From: Culturomica massiliensis
GTDB lineage: Bacteria > Bacteroidota > Bacteroidia > Bacteroidales > Marinifilaceae
Length of the DNA: 64,000 nt
Assembly (NCBI RefSeq): GCF_900091655.1
Contig: NZ_LT594621.1
Location: 2,624,532 to 2,688,531 of the forward strand
Reading direction: 5' to 3'
A program made the position numbers and the translations under genes. The notes under the pieces are model-generated. The model worked only from the letters and a program-made list of their open reading frames with translations. It ran no database searches and was not told the DNA's origin. Positions within the stretch are counted from its first letter, which is position 1. Every line of letters starts with the position of its first letter. Of the stretch, positions 26,976-36,044 are shown piece after piece.

Positions 26976-27014
26976 AAAAACAGAGGGGCCGTTCAGTTGC
27001 TCCTCTGTTTTTTT
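26974..27014 (+). terminator. intrinsic terminator after ndk
   Basis: CAGAGG at 26981-26986, preceded by a run of A, pairs with CCTCTG at 27002-27007, followed by seven T. The loop is 15 nt. The A and T runs extend the stem. Confidence 0.82.
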
Positions 27015-27106
27015 ATACCTCCATACACAAGTCCTGCATTTATTCCTAACCTTCCCACCTCCCGATTCGTAGGAGTAAAAAACTCTGACTTATAAAAATT
27101 ACAATT

Positions 27107-27979
27107 ATGAAAAAAAGTATCTATATTATTTTTTTCCTCATCGGGAATTACTGTACACTTTTGGCCCAGCCCGGACAAAACCCTTACTGGGAACGGAAAG
27201 GAATAACAGCCTTCAATCTTTCGCAGGCAAGCCTAAGCAGTTGGTCTGCCGGGGGTGAATCCGCCCTGGGACTCGATGCCCTGCTGAATTATTCCGCTGA
27301 TTTCAAAAAAGAACGGCATCTGTTAAATAATCGCCTCGAACTGGCTTACGGATTAAACAGGACTGAAAGCAACGGCACACGCAAAACGAATGATAAAATA
27401 TACCTCTCTTCCACCTACGGCTACCAAATGGCCAAAAATTTTTACCTCAGCGGATTGCTTACCTTCCAGACCCAATTCGCCAAAGGTTACAACTATGAGG
27501 TTTCCAGAGATTCCTTCATTTCAAAATTCATGGCTCCGGCCTATCTGATGATCGGAGCCGGTGTCACCTGGACTCCCAAACCCTATTTTACAGCTACTTT
27601 TTCGCCGGCTTCCTGGCGGGGCACCTTTGTCGCCAACAACCGGCTATCGGATGCAGGGGCATTCGGTGTCAAAAAAGGAAAACACCTTCTTTCCGAATTC
27701 GGAGCCAATCTAAAAGCCGAAGTTCAATACGAATTTCTGAAAAATATGACGATCTACAGCCGGGTAGATCTTTATTGCAACTACCTGGATCAACCGCAAA
27801 ATATCGACGTCCGATGGGATGTACTTCTAAACATGAAAATCAACAATTGGTTCTCGACAAACCTGACCACCAACCTCATTTATGACAACGACGTAAAAAT
27901 CACTCAAAAAAACGGCAGTGCAGGTCCCCGCGTACAATTCAAAGAAATTCTGGGTGTCGGACTTCAATTTAATTTATAA
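27107..27979 (+). CDS. DUF3078 family outer-membrane-type protein
   Basis: The 290-residue protein has a signal peptide (MKKSIYIIFFLIGNYCTLLAQ) and then a beta-rich body with alternating aromatic residues: FNLSQASLSSWSAGGESAL, LNNRLELAYGLNR, LSGLLTFQTQF, and a C-terminal strand ending LGVGLQFNL with a terminal Leu. This pattern is that of DUF3078, a Bacteroidetes family probably forming an outer membrane beta barrel. The function is unknown. It lies convergent to a DUF4268 gene across an 18-bp inverted repeat. Confidence 0.8.
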   Translation: MKKSIYIIFFLIGNYCTLLAQPGQNPYWERKGITAFNLSQASLSSWSAGGESALGLDALLNYSADFKKERHLLNNRLELAYGLNRTESNGTRKTNDKIYLSSTYGYQMAKNFYLSGLLTFQTQFAKGYNYEVSRDSFISKFMAPAYLMIGAGVTWTPKPYFTATFSPASWRGTFVANNRLSDAGAFGVKKGKHLLSEFGANLKAEVQYEFLKNMTIYSRVDLYCNYLDQPQNIDVRWDVLLNMKINNWFSTNLTTNLIYDNDVKITQKNGSAGPRVQFKEILGVGLQFNL

Positions 27980-28020
27980 ACCAAACCACTCTAAATACGA
28001 AACGAAACCTATTAATTGTA

Positions 28021-28092
28021 GATTTTAGATTGACGATTTTAGATTATACCCACACCCCTCCCCTGGAAAAAAGGAATCGTCAATCTAAAATC
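28021..28092. repeat. 18-bp perfect inverted repeat, GATTTTAGATT family
   Basis: GATTTTAGATTGACGATT at 28021-28038 is exactly complementary to AATCGTCAATCTAAAATC at 28075-28092, with 36 nt between. It sits between convergent genes, but there is no T-run, so a classical terminator is unlikely. It shares the GATTTTAGATT word with the repeat at 14029-14070. Confidence 0.85.
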
Positions 28093-28100
28093 ATAAATCC

Positions 28101-28571
28101 TCAATTATTCCCCGCATTCCCCTTAAGCCGTTCATTTATCAAATCCCGGTATTCCCAATAGGCTTCCTCCAGCAATATCATCTTCTCCACAAAAAACGCA
28201 TAAATACCCTCCCAATCTTCCGCACGCAAGACATCCACTCCTGCCAACTCAAAATAAACAGCACTGACAGTCCGGTCATCTATTCCGGCATAATCTTCCT
28301 CCCATTTCAAATCCTCCCCGCAACTTTCTCCCATCAACTTACGGTAAGAAAGAAAACATTCATACACCTCATAGCGTCTCAATGGATTTTTATGGTCAAT
28401 CTGAAACAACACCAAAGCTTTTTCCCGGTCGGCATAAAATTTCAACTGAGTACATTTTATTTTCACACCCGTCAAAACCCAATGCCGGTTAACCCGGCGC
28501 TTAGCACAATACCGTTTGAAACCATTCCAGAAATTTATCCGCAATTCTTTTACTTCTTCCTTACTCAACAT
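28101..28571 (-). CDS. DUF4268-like hypothetical protein
   Basis: The 156-residue soluble protein is rich in charged and aromatic residues (LRINFWNGFKRYCAKRR, then FYADREKALVLFQIDHKN and EEAYWEYRDLINERLKG). The pattern fits the DUF4268 family, which elsewhere is often found as a domain of nuclease-like or defence proteins, but here stands alone. No catalytic motif is seen. It is divergent from rnhB. Confidence 0.68.
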   Translation of the reverse strand: MLSKEEVKELRINFWNGFKRYCAKRRVNRHWVLTGVKIKCTQLKFYADREKALVLFQIDHKNPLRRYEVYECFLSYRKLMGESCGEDLKWEEDYAGIDDRTVSAVYFELAGVDVLRAEDWEGIYAFFVEKMILLEEAYWEYRDLINERLKGNAGNN

Positions 28572-28628
28572 AATTCGACAGAAAACCTGAGATTAAAATT
28601 TGAAAATATTATTTTTGCAAAAATATGA

Positions 28629-28657
28629 ATTATTTTATCGCTCTGCGACAAAATAAT
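28629..28657. promoter_or_regulatory. inverted repeat between the DUF4268 gene and rnhB
   Basis: The 13-nt arms at 28629-28641 and 28645-28657 pair with one mismatch (ATTATTTTATCGC with GCGACAAAATAAT). A possible plus-strand -7 element TATTTTTG lies just upstream at 28610-28617, so the repeat would be in the rnhB leader. It could be an operator or an mRNA hairpin. Confidence 0.5.
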
Positions 28658-28674
28658 CATGTAAACCTCAAGTT

Positions 28675-29280
28675 ATGTTACAATTGAAATACAAAGGCGA
28701 AGCCATCGAAGCCGGTTGTGACGAAGCCGGAAGAGGATGTCTGGCCGGGCCGGTATTTGCAGCGGCAGTCATTCTACCCGACAATTTCTATAATGAACTG
28801 TTAAATGATTCCAAACAATTATCAGAAAAACAGCGCAACCAACTCCGGCCCATCATCGAAAAAGAAGCGGTAGCCTGGGCTGTAGCAGCCATCAACAATC
28901 ACGAAATCGATGAAATAAACATCCTGAATGCATCGATCATGGCGATGCATAAAGCCCTGGATCAATTGCACATACGCCCGGAACATATCATCATTGACGG
29001 AAACCGGTTCAAAAAATACCGGGACATTCCTCATTTATGTATCGTCAAAGGAGACGGTAAATACATGTCCATTGCCGCCGCTTCGGTTTTAGCCAAAACC
29101 CACAGGGATGAATATATGGAAAAAATGGACAGAGAATTTCCAATGTATAACTGGAAACAAAATAAAGGCTATCCGACCCTGGAACATCGGGAAAAAATAA
29201 AACAATTCGGGATCACTGATCTTCACCGAAAAAGTTTTAATTTAGCAGACCCACAATTAAAATTGAATTTTGAAGATTGA
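28675..29280 (+). CDS. rnhB: ribonuclease HII
   Basis: The 201-residue enzyme shows the motif AGCDEAGRGCLAGPVFAAAV (Asp16 and Glu17 as metal ligands), IIIDGNRFKKYRDIPH and the VKGDGKYMSIAAASVLAKTHRDEYM block. It cuts the RNA strand at ribonucleotides embedded in DNA. Length is normal. Confidence 0.95.
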   Translation: MLQLKYKGEAIEAGCDEAGRGCLAGPVFAAAVILPDNFYNELLNDSKQLSEKQRNQLRPIIEKEAVAWAVAAINNHEIDEINILNASIMAMHKALDQLHIRPEHIIIDGNRFKKYRDIPHLCIVKGDGKYMSIAAASVLAKTHRDEYMEKMDREFPMYNWKQNKGYPTLEHREKIKQFGITDLHRKSFNLADPQLKLNFED

Positions 29281-29329
29281 ATAAAACCGAAAGGGCAAAA
29301 ACCATTTTTAACCCTCAACCTATTTATTT

Positions 29330-30841
29330 ATGGCGTTTATCAATTCACTCATCTCACTGTTCATGCAAAAGCGCTTAAATCAGATTGACAATTTCAAAGC
29401 CAATCCGACCGAAACGCAACGCAATACATTAAGGGAATTACTTTTGACGGCAGCCAATACGGCATACGGACAGAAATACGATTTCAAATCCATTCTGACG
29501 GCAGAACAATACCGGGAAAGGCTGCCGATTGTCCATTATGAGGATATCAAAGACCTGATTGCCCAAACCATGGAAGGCACACAGAATATATTGTGGCCGG
29601 AAGATATCAAATGGTTTGCCAAATCCTCCGGTACGACAGACGCTAAAAGCAAATTCATCCCCGTTTCTCCTTCTTCTCTGGAAAACTGTCATTTCCGGGG
29701 AGGGAAAGACATCATAGGTATTGTCAATCGCTTGTATCCGGACGCTCAGGTCTTCGGGGGTAAAACACTGGCTTTAGGCGGAAGCAGCGAGATCAGCTCG
29801 ACGAACAGCAACTGCCAATACGGAGACCTCTCTGCTATTCTGATCTCCAACACCCCCTTTTGGGCCAACTTCATGAAAACACCGGATGTCTCCATCATGC
29901 TGATGAGCAACTGGGAGGAAAAGCTCGAAAGGATATGCGAAACGACAATCAAAGAGGACGTTCGCTGTCTGGCGGGAGTACCTTCCTGGTTTTTGACCCT
30001 GATCAATAAAATCCTGGAAAAAACAGGAAAAAGCAACCTGCATGAAGTGTGGCCGAACCTCGAGCTTTTTATACACGGCGGAATCAGTTTTATCCCTTAC
30101 CGGGAACAATATAAGAAGCTACTTCCCAATCCGAAAATGAAATACCTGGAAACCTATAACGCTTCCGAAGGTTTCTTCGGCATTCAGGACGATCCGAACG
30201 ATACCTCTCTTTTGCTCATGCTGGACTACGGTGTATACTACGAATTCATACCAACCAGTGAATTGGGTAAATCACAACCTCAGGCTCTGCTGCTGGAAGA
30301 AATTGAAAAAGACGTCAACTACGCACTGGTTATTACGACAAACGGAGGACTCTGGCGATACATGATCGGAGATACGATCATGTTTACTTCTACCGATCCC
30401 TATAAATTCAAAATCACGGGACGGACAAAACTGTTCATTAACGCTTTCGGCGAAGAACTGATCATCGACAATGCGACGGAAGCCTTACGGATTACCTGCG
30501 AAAAAACGGACTGCCATATACTGGAATTCACAGCAGCCCCTATTTTTATGAATGGAGGTAAAAAAGGTGCACACGAATGGCTGATCGAATTTGAAACCCC
30601 ACCGGCCGACATCGAACAATTCGCATCCATACTCGATACAGAGCTTCAAAAATTGAATTCCGACTATGAAGCCAAACGGCTATTGTCTCTGGAACGACTG
30701 AAAATTCATATGGCCCGCCCCAATTTATTTAACGACTGGTTAAAAGGCCAGGGGAAACTAGGCGGCCAGAATAAGGTTCCCCGATTGTGGAACGACCGTA
30801 AACACATCGACCAATTACTTGAAATGAACTCTTATTCCTGA
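29330..30841 (+). CDS. GH3 auxin-responsive promoter-like family protein (acyl-adenylate type)
   Basis: The 503-residue protein belongs to the GH3-like group that is frequent in Bacteroidetes. Features are the phosphate loop WFAKSSGTTDAKSKFIPVS, the ETYNASEGFFGIQ motif, GDTIMFTSTDPYKFKITGR and a C-terminal cap. Plant GH3 enzymes adenylate carboxylates and join them to amino acids; the bacterial substrate is unknown. It is followed by a methyltransferase gene after 4 bp, so the two are co-transcribed. Confidence 0.85.
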   Translation: MAFINSLISLFMQKRLNQIDNFKANPTETQRNTLRELLLTAANTAYGQKYDFKSILTAEQYRERLPIVHYEDIKDLIAQTMEGTQNILWPEDIKWFAKSSGTTDAKSKFIPVSPSSLENCHFRGGKDIIGIVNRLYPDAQVFGGKTLALGGSSEISSTNSNCQYGDLSAILISNTPFWANFMKTPDVSIMLMSNWEEKLERICETTIKEDVRCLAGVPSWFLTLINKILEKTGKSNLHEVWPNLELFIHGGISFIPYREQYKKLLPNPKMKYLETYNASEGFFGIQDDPNDTSLLLMLDYGVYYEFIPTSELGKSQPQALLLEEIEKDVNYALVITTNGGLWRYMIGDTIMFTSTDPYKFKITGRTKLFINAFGEELIIDNATEALRITCEKTDCHILEFTAAPIFMNGGKKGAHEWLIEFETPPADIEQFASILDTELQKLNSDYEAKRLLSLERLKIHMARPNLFNDWLKGQGKLGGQNKVPRLWNDRKHIDQLLEMNSYS

Positions 30842-30845
30842 ATGT

Positions 30846-31727
30846 ATGGATATAAAATTACAGACGCCCGGCAATTGGGAAGATTACGAATTGCTCGACA
30901 GCGGCAATTTTGAAAAATTAGAACGCTTCGGGCAATACATCATAGCACGCCCGGAACCACAGGCCATTTGGAACAAATCCTTATCCGATTCGGAATGGAC
31001 ACAACGGGCACATGCCTATTTCCGCAAAGACAAACGCAATGAAGAACGCGGCGAATGGATCTGCAAGCCGAAAATGCCTCAACAATGGTTTGTCAACTAC
31101 AGCCAGGGAAAAATGAAACTCCGTATGCGGCTTGGCCTGACCTCCTTCAAACACGTCGGTATATTCCCGGAACAAGCTGCAAACTGGGACTTTATATATG
31201 AACAAATCCACAAAATCGGTAACAATGCCCGGGTATTAAACCTCTTTGCCTATACGGGAGGAGCTTCTTTGGCAGCCCGCAGTGCAGGCGCCGACGTCAC
31301 TCACGTAGACTCGGTAAAACCGGTTATCAGTTGGTCGCGGGAAAATATGGAAGCATCCGGTATAGACGGCATCCGGTGGATAGTAGACGATGCCCTGAAA
31401 TTTGTCCGCAGAGAAGTAAAACGCGGGAAAAAATATCAGGGCATCATCCTGGACCCTCCCGCTTACGGACGAGGCCCGGATGGTGAAAAATGGATATTGG
31501 AAGAAAACATTAACGAACTGTTAAGCCTGTGCGGTCAATTGCTGGCCTCCCACAACAGCTTTCTGGTACTGAATCTCTATTCCATGGGATTGTCCGCATT
31601 ACTCGCCCGTACTGCCGTGCGCCAACTGATAGGAACATGCACCGGAGAACAATTCGGAGAACTCTATTTTACGGATCATTTCGACAAATCTTTACCGTTA
31701 GGAGTATATTACCGTTTTTGGAGATAA
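30846..31727 (+). CDS. class I SAM-dependent methyltransferase (RlmI/K-like)
   Basis: The 293-residue protein has the SAM-binding sequence VLNLFAYTGGASLAARSAGA, VDSVKPVISWSRENM for the second strand, and a DPPAYGRGPDGEKW motif (the PP-containing motif IV of RlmI-like rRNA methyltransferases). The N-terminal PUA domain of RlmI is not evident, so the substrate is uncertain. It is preceded by the GH3-like gene and closed by a bidirectional terminator. Confidence 0.83.
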   Translation: MDIKLQTPGNWEDYELLDSGNFEKLERFGQYIIARPEPQAIWNKSLSDSEWTQRAHAYFRKDKRNEERGEWICKPKMPQQWFVNYSQGKMKLRMRLGLTSFKHVGIFPEQAANWDFIYEQIHKIGNNARVLNLFAYTGGASLAARSAGADVTHVDSVKPVISWSRENMEASGIDGIRWIVDDALKFVRREVKRGKKYQGIILDPPAYGRGPDGEKWILEENINELLSLCGQLLASHNSFLVLNLYSMGLSALLARTAVRQLIGTCTGEQFGELYFTDHFDKSLPLGVYYRFWR

Positions 31728-31766
31728 ATAAAAATGTCCGGAAAGACAAATAAAAACAAAACTTTG

Positions 31767-31797
31767 AAAAAAACAGGGAAGTAACCTCCCTGTTTTT
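31767..31797. terminator. bidirectional terminator between the methyltransferase and glnN
   Basis: ACAGGGA preceded by seven A pairs with TCCCTGT followed by T residues around a 7-nt loop. The two flanking genes converge here, so the same hairpin serves both strands. Confidence 0.85.
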
Positions 31798-31801
31798 TGT
31801 T

Positions 31802-33988
31802 CTATTTAGAAAATAAAAGCTCCCGGTATTTCGGTAAAGGCCAAATCTCATCGTCCACCAATAATTCCAATTTATCAATATGATAGCGTATCTTATCCAG
31901 ATAGGGTTTCACGGTTTCCGAATAAGACTCCGCACGCTCCACTTCATTCTCATACGTATTATTAGCAAGCTTACGGGCTTCTGTCATATCATTGACCATC
32001 GTTTTGATTTCCTTAATATGCATGGAAATCTCCTTGATCGACTCCAACTGAACATGCCCGACTTCCGCATACACGTTGGGTAAAATATCTTTCAAACCTT
32101 TTACGTTATCGATCAATGTATTTTGATAAGCAATAGCTGTAGGTATAATATGATTCAAAGCCAAATCACCCAATACCCGGGATTCGATCTGTAATTTTTT
32201 CAGATACGTCTCGTTTTTAATCTCAAAACGGGCTTCCAGTTCCCGTTCTGTAAAAATACCGTTATCTATGAATAATTTCTTCGCCTTTGTCGACAGATAA
32301 GCCCTCAACGAACGCACACAACCGCTCTCGACAGATAAGCCCCGCTTTTGAGCTTCTTCTTTCCATTCCTTACTGTATCCGTTACCTTCAAACCGGATTT
32401 TTTTACAGGCAATGATATATCTCCGCAAAGTCTGAAAAATAGCCTCGTCTTTCTTTACTCCTTTATCGATCAACGCATCCGTTTCCTGCTTAAAAGCCAC
32501 CAACTGCTCGGCAACTGCAGCATTCAAAACGATCATTGAAGCTCCGCAATTCGCCGAAGCCCCGACAGCCCGGAATTCAAAACGGTTACCCGTAAAAGCA
32601 AAAGGAGACGTACGGTTACGATCCGTATTATCCCGCATAATTTCAGGAATCTTTCCCACATTCAATTTCAGTTCGGTTTTCTCATCCGGACTCATTTTCT
32701 TACTGCTCACCTTCGTCTCGATTTCATCCAGAATAGAATCGAGCTGCTGTCCGAGAAATACCGACATAATTACGGGAGGAGCTTCGTCTCCACCCAGTCG
32801 GCGTTCATTCCCCAACGATACGATGCAAGCTTTAAACAAAGCTTCGTGTTCTAAAACAGCCTTAACCGTCGTTACCAAAAATACCAGAAATTGCATATTC
32901 GATTTCGGATTCTTTCCCGGAGACAATAAATTCACGCCGGTATCCGTCAATAGAGACCAATTATTATGTTTTCCGGAACCATTGATCCCCTTAAAGGGTT
33001 TCTCATGCAACAACACCCGGAATTTATAATGACGGGCCACCCGTTTCATTGTCGACATCAACAACTGATTGTGATCCACAGCCAGATTTACCTCCTCAAA
33101 AACCGGAGCCAGTTCAAACTGATTAGGGGCACATTCATTGTGACGGGTCTTTGCCGGAATTCCCAAACGGTAACACTCATACTCCAATTCATCCATAAAA
33201 GCATTCACTCGTTCGGGAATCGCACCGAAATAATGATCTTCCAACTGCTGATCCTTAGCTGCCGAATGTCCCATTAACGTACATCCGCACAACTTCAAAT
33301 CAGGACGTGCATTATACAACGCCTCATCCACCAAAAAATATTCCTGCTCCCACCCCAAAGTGGCAATAACTTTTTGCACGTCTTTATCAAAATACTGGCA
33401 TACATCGACAGCAGCTTTATCTATCCATGCCAATGCTTTCAGCATCGGCGTTTTATAATCCAGCGCTTCCCCTGTATAGGCCACAAACACCGTAGGAATA
33501 CAAAGGGTGCTGTTATTGATAAATGCCGGAGAACCCGGATCCCAAGCCGTATATCCACGCGCCTCGAATGTATTGCGAATCCCCCCGTTCGGGAAACTCG
33601 ATGCATCCGGTTCCTGCTGCACCAACAACTTCCCGTCAAATGCCTCGATCACATCTCCGTCCTTCAGAATATCGATAAAACTATCGTGTTTCTCTGCCGT
33701 AGCCCCGTTCAAGGGATGAAACCAATGCGTATAATGTGTCGCACCCTTCTCCACAGCCCAGGCTTTCATAGCCGCTGCCACCTGATCAGCCAGCATCCGG
33801 TCGATACTTCCTCCCTCAAACATAATCTTCTCCAGCTTCCGGAACGCCTCCACTGACAGATAATGCCTCATCTTTTCCATCGTAAACACATCCATCCCGT
33901 ACACCTCCGTTACCCGTTGCTTCTTTATCTTTTCAACCGGTCCACGGCCGGCCATCTCCTTTAATGCCGAAAATCTGATTTTTGCCAT
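31802..33988 (-). CDS. glnN: glutamine synthetase type III
   Basis: The 728-residue protein is the size of GSIII enzymes. Visible parts include FHPLNGATAEKHDSF, GWEQEYFLVDE (the metal-binding Glu strand), ETKVSSKKMSPDEK, KHNNWSLLTDTGVNLLSPG, and NRTSPFAFTGNRFEFRAVG near the C-terminal half. It joins ammonium and glutamate with ATP, in the cytoplasm. In an amino-acid fermenter it recaptures ammonium released by lysine deamination. A -7 element is seen upstream. Confidence 0.95.
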   Translation of the reverse strand: MAKIRFSALKEMAGRGPVEKIKKQRVTEVYGMDVFTMEKMRHYLSVEAFRKLEKIMFEGGSIDRMLADQVAAAMKAWAVEKGATHYTHWFHPLNGATAEKHDSFIDILKDGDVIEAFDGKLLVQQEPDASSFPNGGIRNTFEARGYTAWDPGSPAFINNSTLCIPTVFVAYTGEALDYKTPMLKALAWIDKAAVDVCQYFDKDVQKVIATLGWEQEYFLVDEALYNARPDLKLCGCTLMGHSAAKDQQLEDHYFGAIPERVNAFMDELEYECYRLGIPAKTRHNECAPNQFELAPVFEEVNLAVDHNQLLMSTMKRVARHYKFRVLLHEKPFKGINGSGKHNNWSLLTDTGVNLLSPGKNPKSNMQFLVFLVTTVKAVLEHEALFKACIVSLGNERRLGGDEAPPVIMSVFLGQQLDSILDEIETKVSSKKMSPDEKTELKLNVGKIPEIMRDNTDRNRTSPFAFTGNRFEFRAVGASANCGASMIVLNAAVAEQLVAFKQETDALIDKGVKKDEAIFQTLRRYIIACKKIRFEGNGYSKEWKEEAQKRGLSVESGCVRSLRAYLSTKAKKLFIDNGIFTERELEARFEIKNETYLKKLQIESRVLGDLALNHIIPTAIAYQNTLIDNVKGLKDILPNVYAEVGHVQLESIKEISMHIKEIKTMVNDMTEARKLANNTYENEVERAESYSETVKPYLDKIRYHIDKLELLVDDEIWPLPKYRELLFSK

Positions 33989-34388
33989 AAATTAAATGAT
34001 TGAAATATTAAAAATTAGAATTCCCCACCTTCATTTATGATGCAAATATAATAAAAACATATATTTTTCACGTTTACCCCCCCTATATTTTTAAGCATAG
34101 TTTATAAAAACATCATTTTACGGCAAACACCCCTATAAATATCAGGCTAAAGATTCTAAAAAGTACTTTTCAATCTCAGCATAAGACTCTGTTCCGAATA
34201 CTCGCAAGAAAATGCCAAAATTACGAGCATTGCAAATACATAGCCAAAATCATTTAAATAATTGAATTTTATATATATACAATTTTATCTTTCTTTTTCT
34301 TTCTTCAATTTATAAACATAATTTAAGTGCATATAAATTATTTTTCACATATTTGAAACTTTTATAAGTTTTTGAATACAAACAAAGC
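33989..34388. other. 400-bp divergent intergenic region between glnN and the ECF sigma gene
   Basis: The region is very AT-rich, with no gene on either strand. A C7 run occurs near 34078-34084. A minus-strand -7 element for glnN is at 34043-34050. No clear TAnnTTTG box was found just before the sigma gene, which may have a weak promoter or an ECF-type promoter. Confidence 0.5.
34043..34050 (-). promoter_or_regulatory. possible -7 element (TATATTTG) for glnN
   Basis: On the minus strand it matches TAnnTTTG about 55 bp before the start at 33988, with a T-rich but imperfect -33 region. The expected transcript leader is about 50 nt. Confidence 0.5.
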
Positions 34389-34916
34389 ATGAAAGCCAAA
34401 AAAAATAAACATCTAGACAATCAGATATTTAACTTTCTGTTTATTACTTATTATAAACAATTATGTATATACGCCTACAATTACATACATGACATTGAAA
34501 CCGCCAAAGAATTAGTGCAGGACGTATTCATGAAATTGTGGGAAAAAGTACTTTCTGAAGAAAACCATTCTTCCTTTAAATCTTTCCTTTACACTTCAGT
34601 CCGCAACGCAGCCATCGATCATCTCCGGCACAGTAAAACACACTCAGAATACGAGCAAAAAATTCTGGCTTACTGCAATGATAAATATCTCATATTCGAT
34701 GAAATCATCATCAATGAACTGGAAGAAAAAATTAAGGATACGATTCAAAAATTACCTCCCCAATGCCGCAAAATTTTCGAAATGAACCGATTCGAAAATA
34801 AAAAATACAAAGAAATTGCAGAAGAATTACAAATTTCTGTAAAAGCCGTTGAAGCCCAGATCAGTAAAGCTCTTTTATTTCTAAAATCCGAGCTAAAAAA
34901 TTTCCTGGATTCCTAA
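34389..34916 (+). CDS. ECF-type RNA polymerase sigma factor (FecI-like)
   Basis: The 175-residue protein shows sigma region 2 (YIHDIETAKELVQDVFMKLW) and region 4 (LPPQCRKIFEMNRFENKKYK, then IAEELQISVKAVEAQISKAL helix-turn-helix). It is followed by a FecR-like anti-sigma and a SusC with an STN signalling domain, the standard transmembrane signalling layout of Bacteroidetes. It probably drives the downstream genes when the ligand is present. Confidence 0.92.
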   Translation: MKAKKNKHLDNQIFNFLFITYYKQLCIYAYNYIHDIETAKELVQDVFMKLWEKVLSEENHSSFKSFLYTSVRNAAIDHLRHSKTHSEYEQKILAYCNDKYLIFDEIIINELEEKIKDTIQKLPPQCRKIFEMNRFENKKYKEIAEELQISVKAVEAQISKALLFLKSELKNFLDS

Positions 34917-34962
34917 AAGATATCCATTTTTTCAAAATCCGACCTAGGGTAAAATACCTGTT

Positions 34963-35015
34963 GATTCGTTATATGTTATATTAAAATAACAAAAATAAAT
35001 AACTATAAACGAATC
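34963..35015 (+). promoter_or_regulatory. nested inverted repeats in front of the fecR gene
   Basis: GATTCGTT at 34963-34970 pairs with AACGAATC at 35008-35015, and inside it TGTTAT at 34974-34979 pairs with ATAACA at 34986-34991. The words GATTCGTTAT (34963) and GAATCGTTAT (35011) also form near-direct repeats 48 bp apart. This lies between the sigma and anti-sigma genes, ending at the fecR start codon. It may be an operator, an ECF promoter or an mRNA structure controlling FecR synthesis. Confidence 0.5.
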
Positions 35016-35018
35016 GTT

Positions 35019-36032
35019 ATGAACATCGAATTCAATGAACTTTTACTAATAAAATACTTTTTAAAAAAATCCACTGAACAAGAAAACAAATGTATTTACG
35101 AATGGTTGACAAGCGCTCCGGAACATAAAAAAGAGTTCAACCGTTTAAAATTCATCTGGCATATCTCATCCATAAAAAACCTTTATCAAAAAACAGACAC
35201 TCTTCATGACTTACAAGAACTGAAGAACAAACTATACAGGCGGAAAAACCGGTGGGAGAAAATCCGGTGGATAAGTTACACATCAGTAGCCGCCGTTTCT
35301 GTTATAATCATTCTGTCATCCTTATTCGGGGATTTAATAAAAAGTCCATCGCTCCAAAACAAACAGCAAGCAAGCTCCACGGAAATATTTATTCCTAACG
35401 GCTTGGAAGGCAATATAACACTTGCAGACGGAACCAAAGTATGGCTAAACTCCGGAAGCCGTATTATTTATCCCGAAAATTACTGCGATACCAATCGGAA
35501 TATTTTTTTAGACGGAGAAGCTTATTTTGAAGTAAAATCGGATAAAGCACATCCTTTCAAAGTAGAAACTTCTCTGGTGAGCGTGATCGTTACGGGAACC
35601 CGCTTTAACCTCTCTTCCTATGCCGATGATAACACCATTGAAGCCACATTATGCCAGGGAATCATAACCATGCGTTTTAAAGACTCTCAATCCGAACAAC
35701 AAGACCTTCGTCTAAATCCCAATGACAAAGTAACTTACCACAAAATAAACCGAAAAATCGGTAAAGAGATCGTCAACGGTCAACAGGAAACATCCTGGAA
35801 AGACGGTATTCTAAGTTTCAAAGAAATCCCGCTTCGGGAAATCGTCAGGAAATTGGAGCGCAAATTTAATGTAACAATCCGCATTAGGGACCGACAAGTC
35901 GGAGAATATACCTATACGGCAACTTTTGAAAAAGGAAAAGGATTACAAGCTATCCTTGAAATTATAGCTACTTCTGCCCCTATCTCCTTTCAAAAGGAAA
36001 AAGACGGTTCGATAACCATACTACAAACCTAA
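35019..36032 (+). CDS. FecR-like anti-sigma factor
   Basis: The 337-residue protein has a cytoplasmic N-terminal part that would bind the sigma factor, one TM segment (about 84-105, ISYTSVAAVSVIIILSSLF), a periplasmic FecR domain (IFIPNGLEGNITLADGTKVW, then IFLDGEAYFEVKSDKAHPF) and a C-terminal DUF4974-like domain (LSFKEIPLREIVRKLERKF). It transmits the signal from the STN domain of the SusC protein. It is 102 bp downstream of the sigma gene. Confidence 0.92.
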   Translation: MNIEFNELLLIKYFLKKSTEQENKCIYEWLTSAPEHKKEFNRLKFIWHISSIKNLYQKTDTLHDLQELKNKLYRRKNRWEKIRWISYTSVAAVSVIIILSSLFGDLIKSPSLQNKQQASSTEIFIPNGLEGNITLADGTKVWLNSGSRIIYPENYCDTNRNIFLDGEAYFEVKSDKAHPFKVETSLVSVIVTGTRFNLSSYADDNTIEATLCQGIITMRFKDSQSEQQDLRLNPNDKVTYHKINRKIGKEIVNGQQETSWKDGILSFKEIPLREIVRKLERKFNVTIRIRDRQVGEYTYTATFEKGKGLQAILEIIATSAPISFQKEKDGSITILQT

Positions 36033-36044
36033 AAACTAACATTT

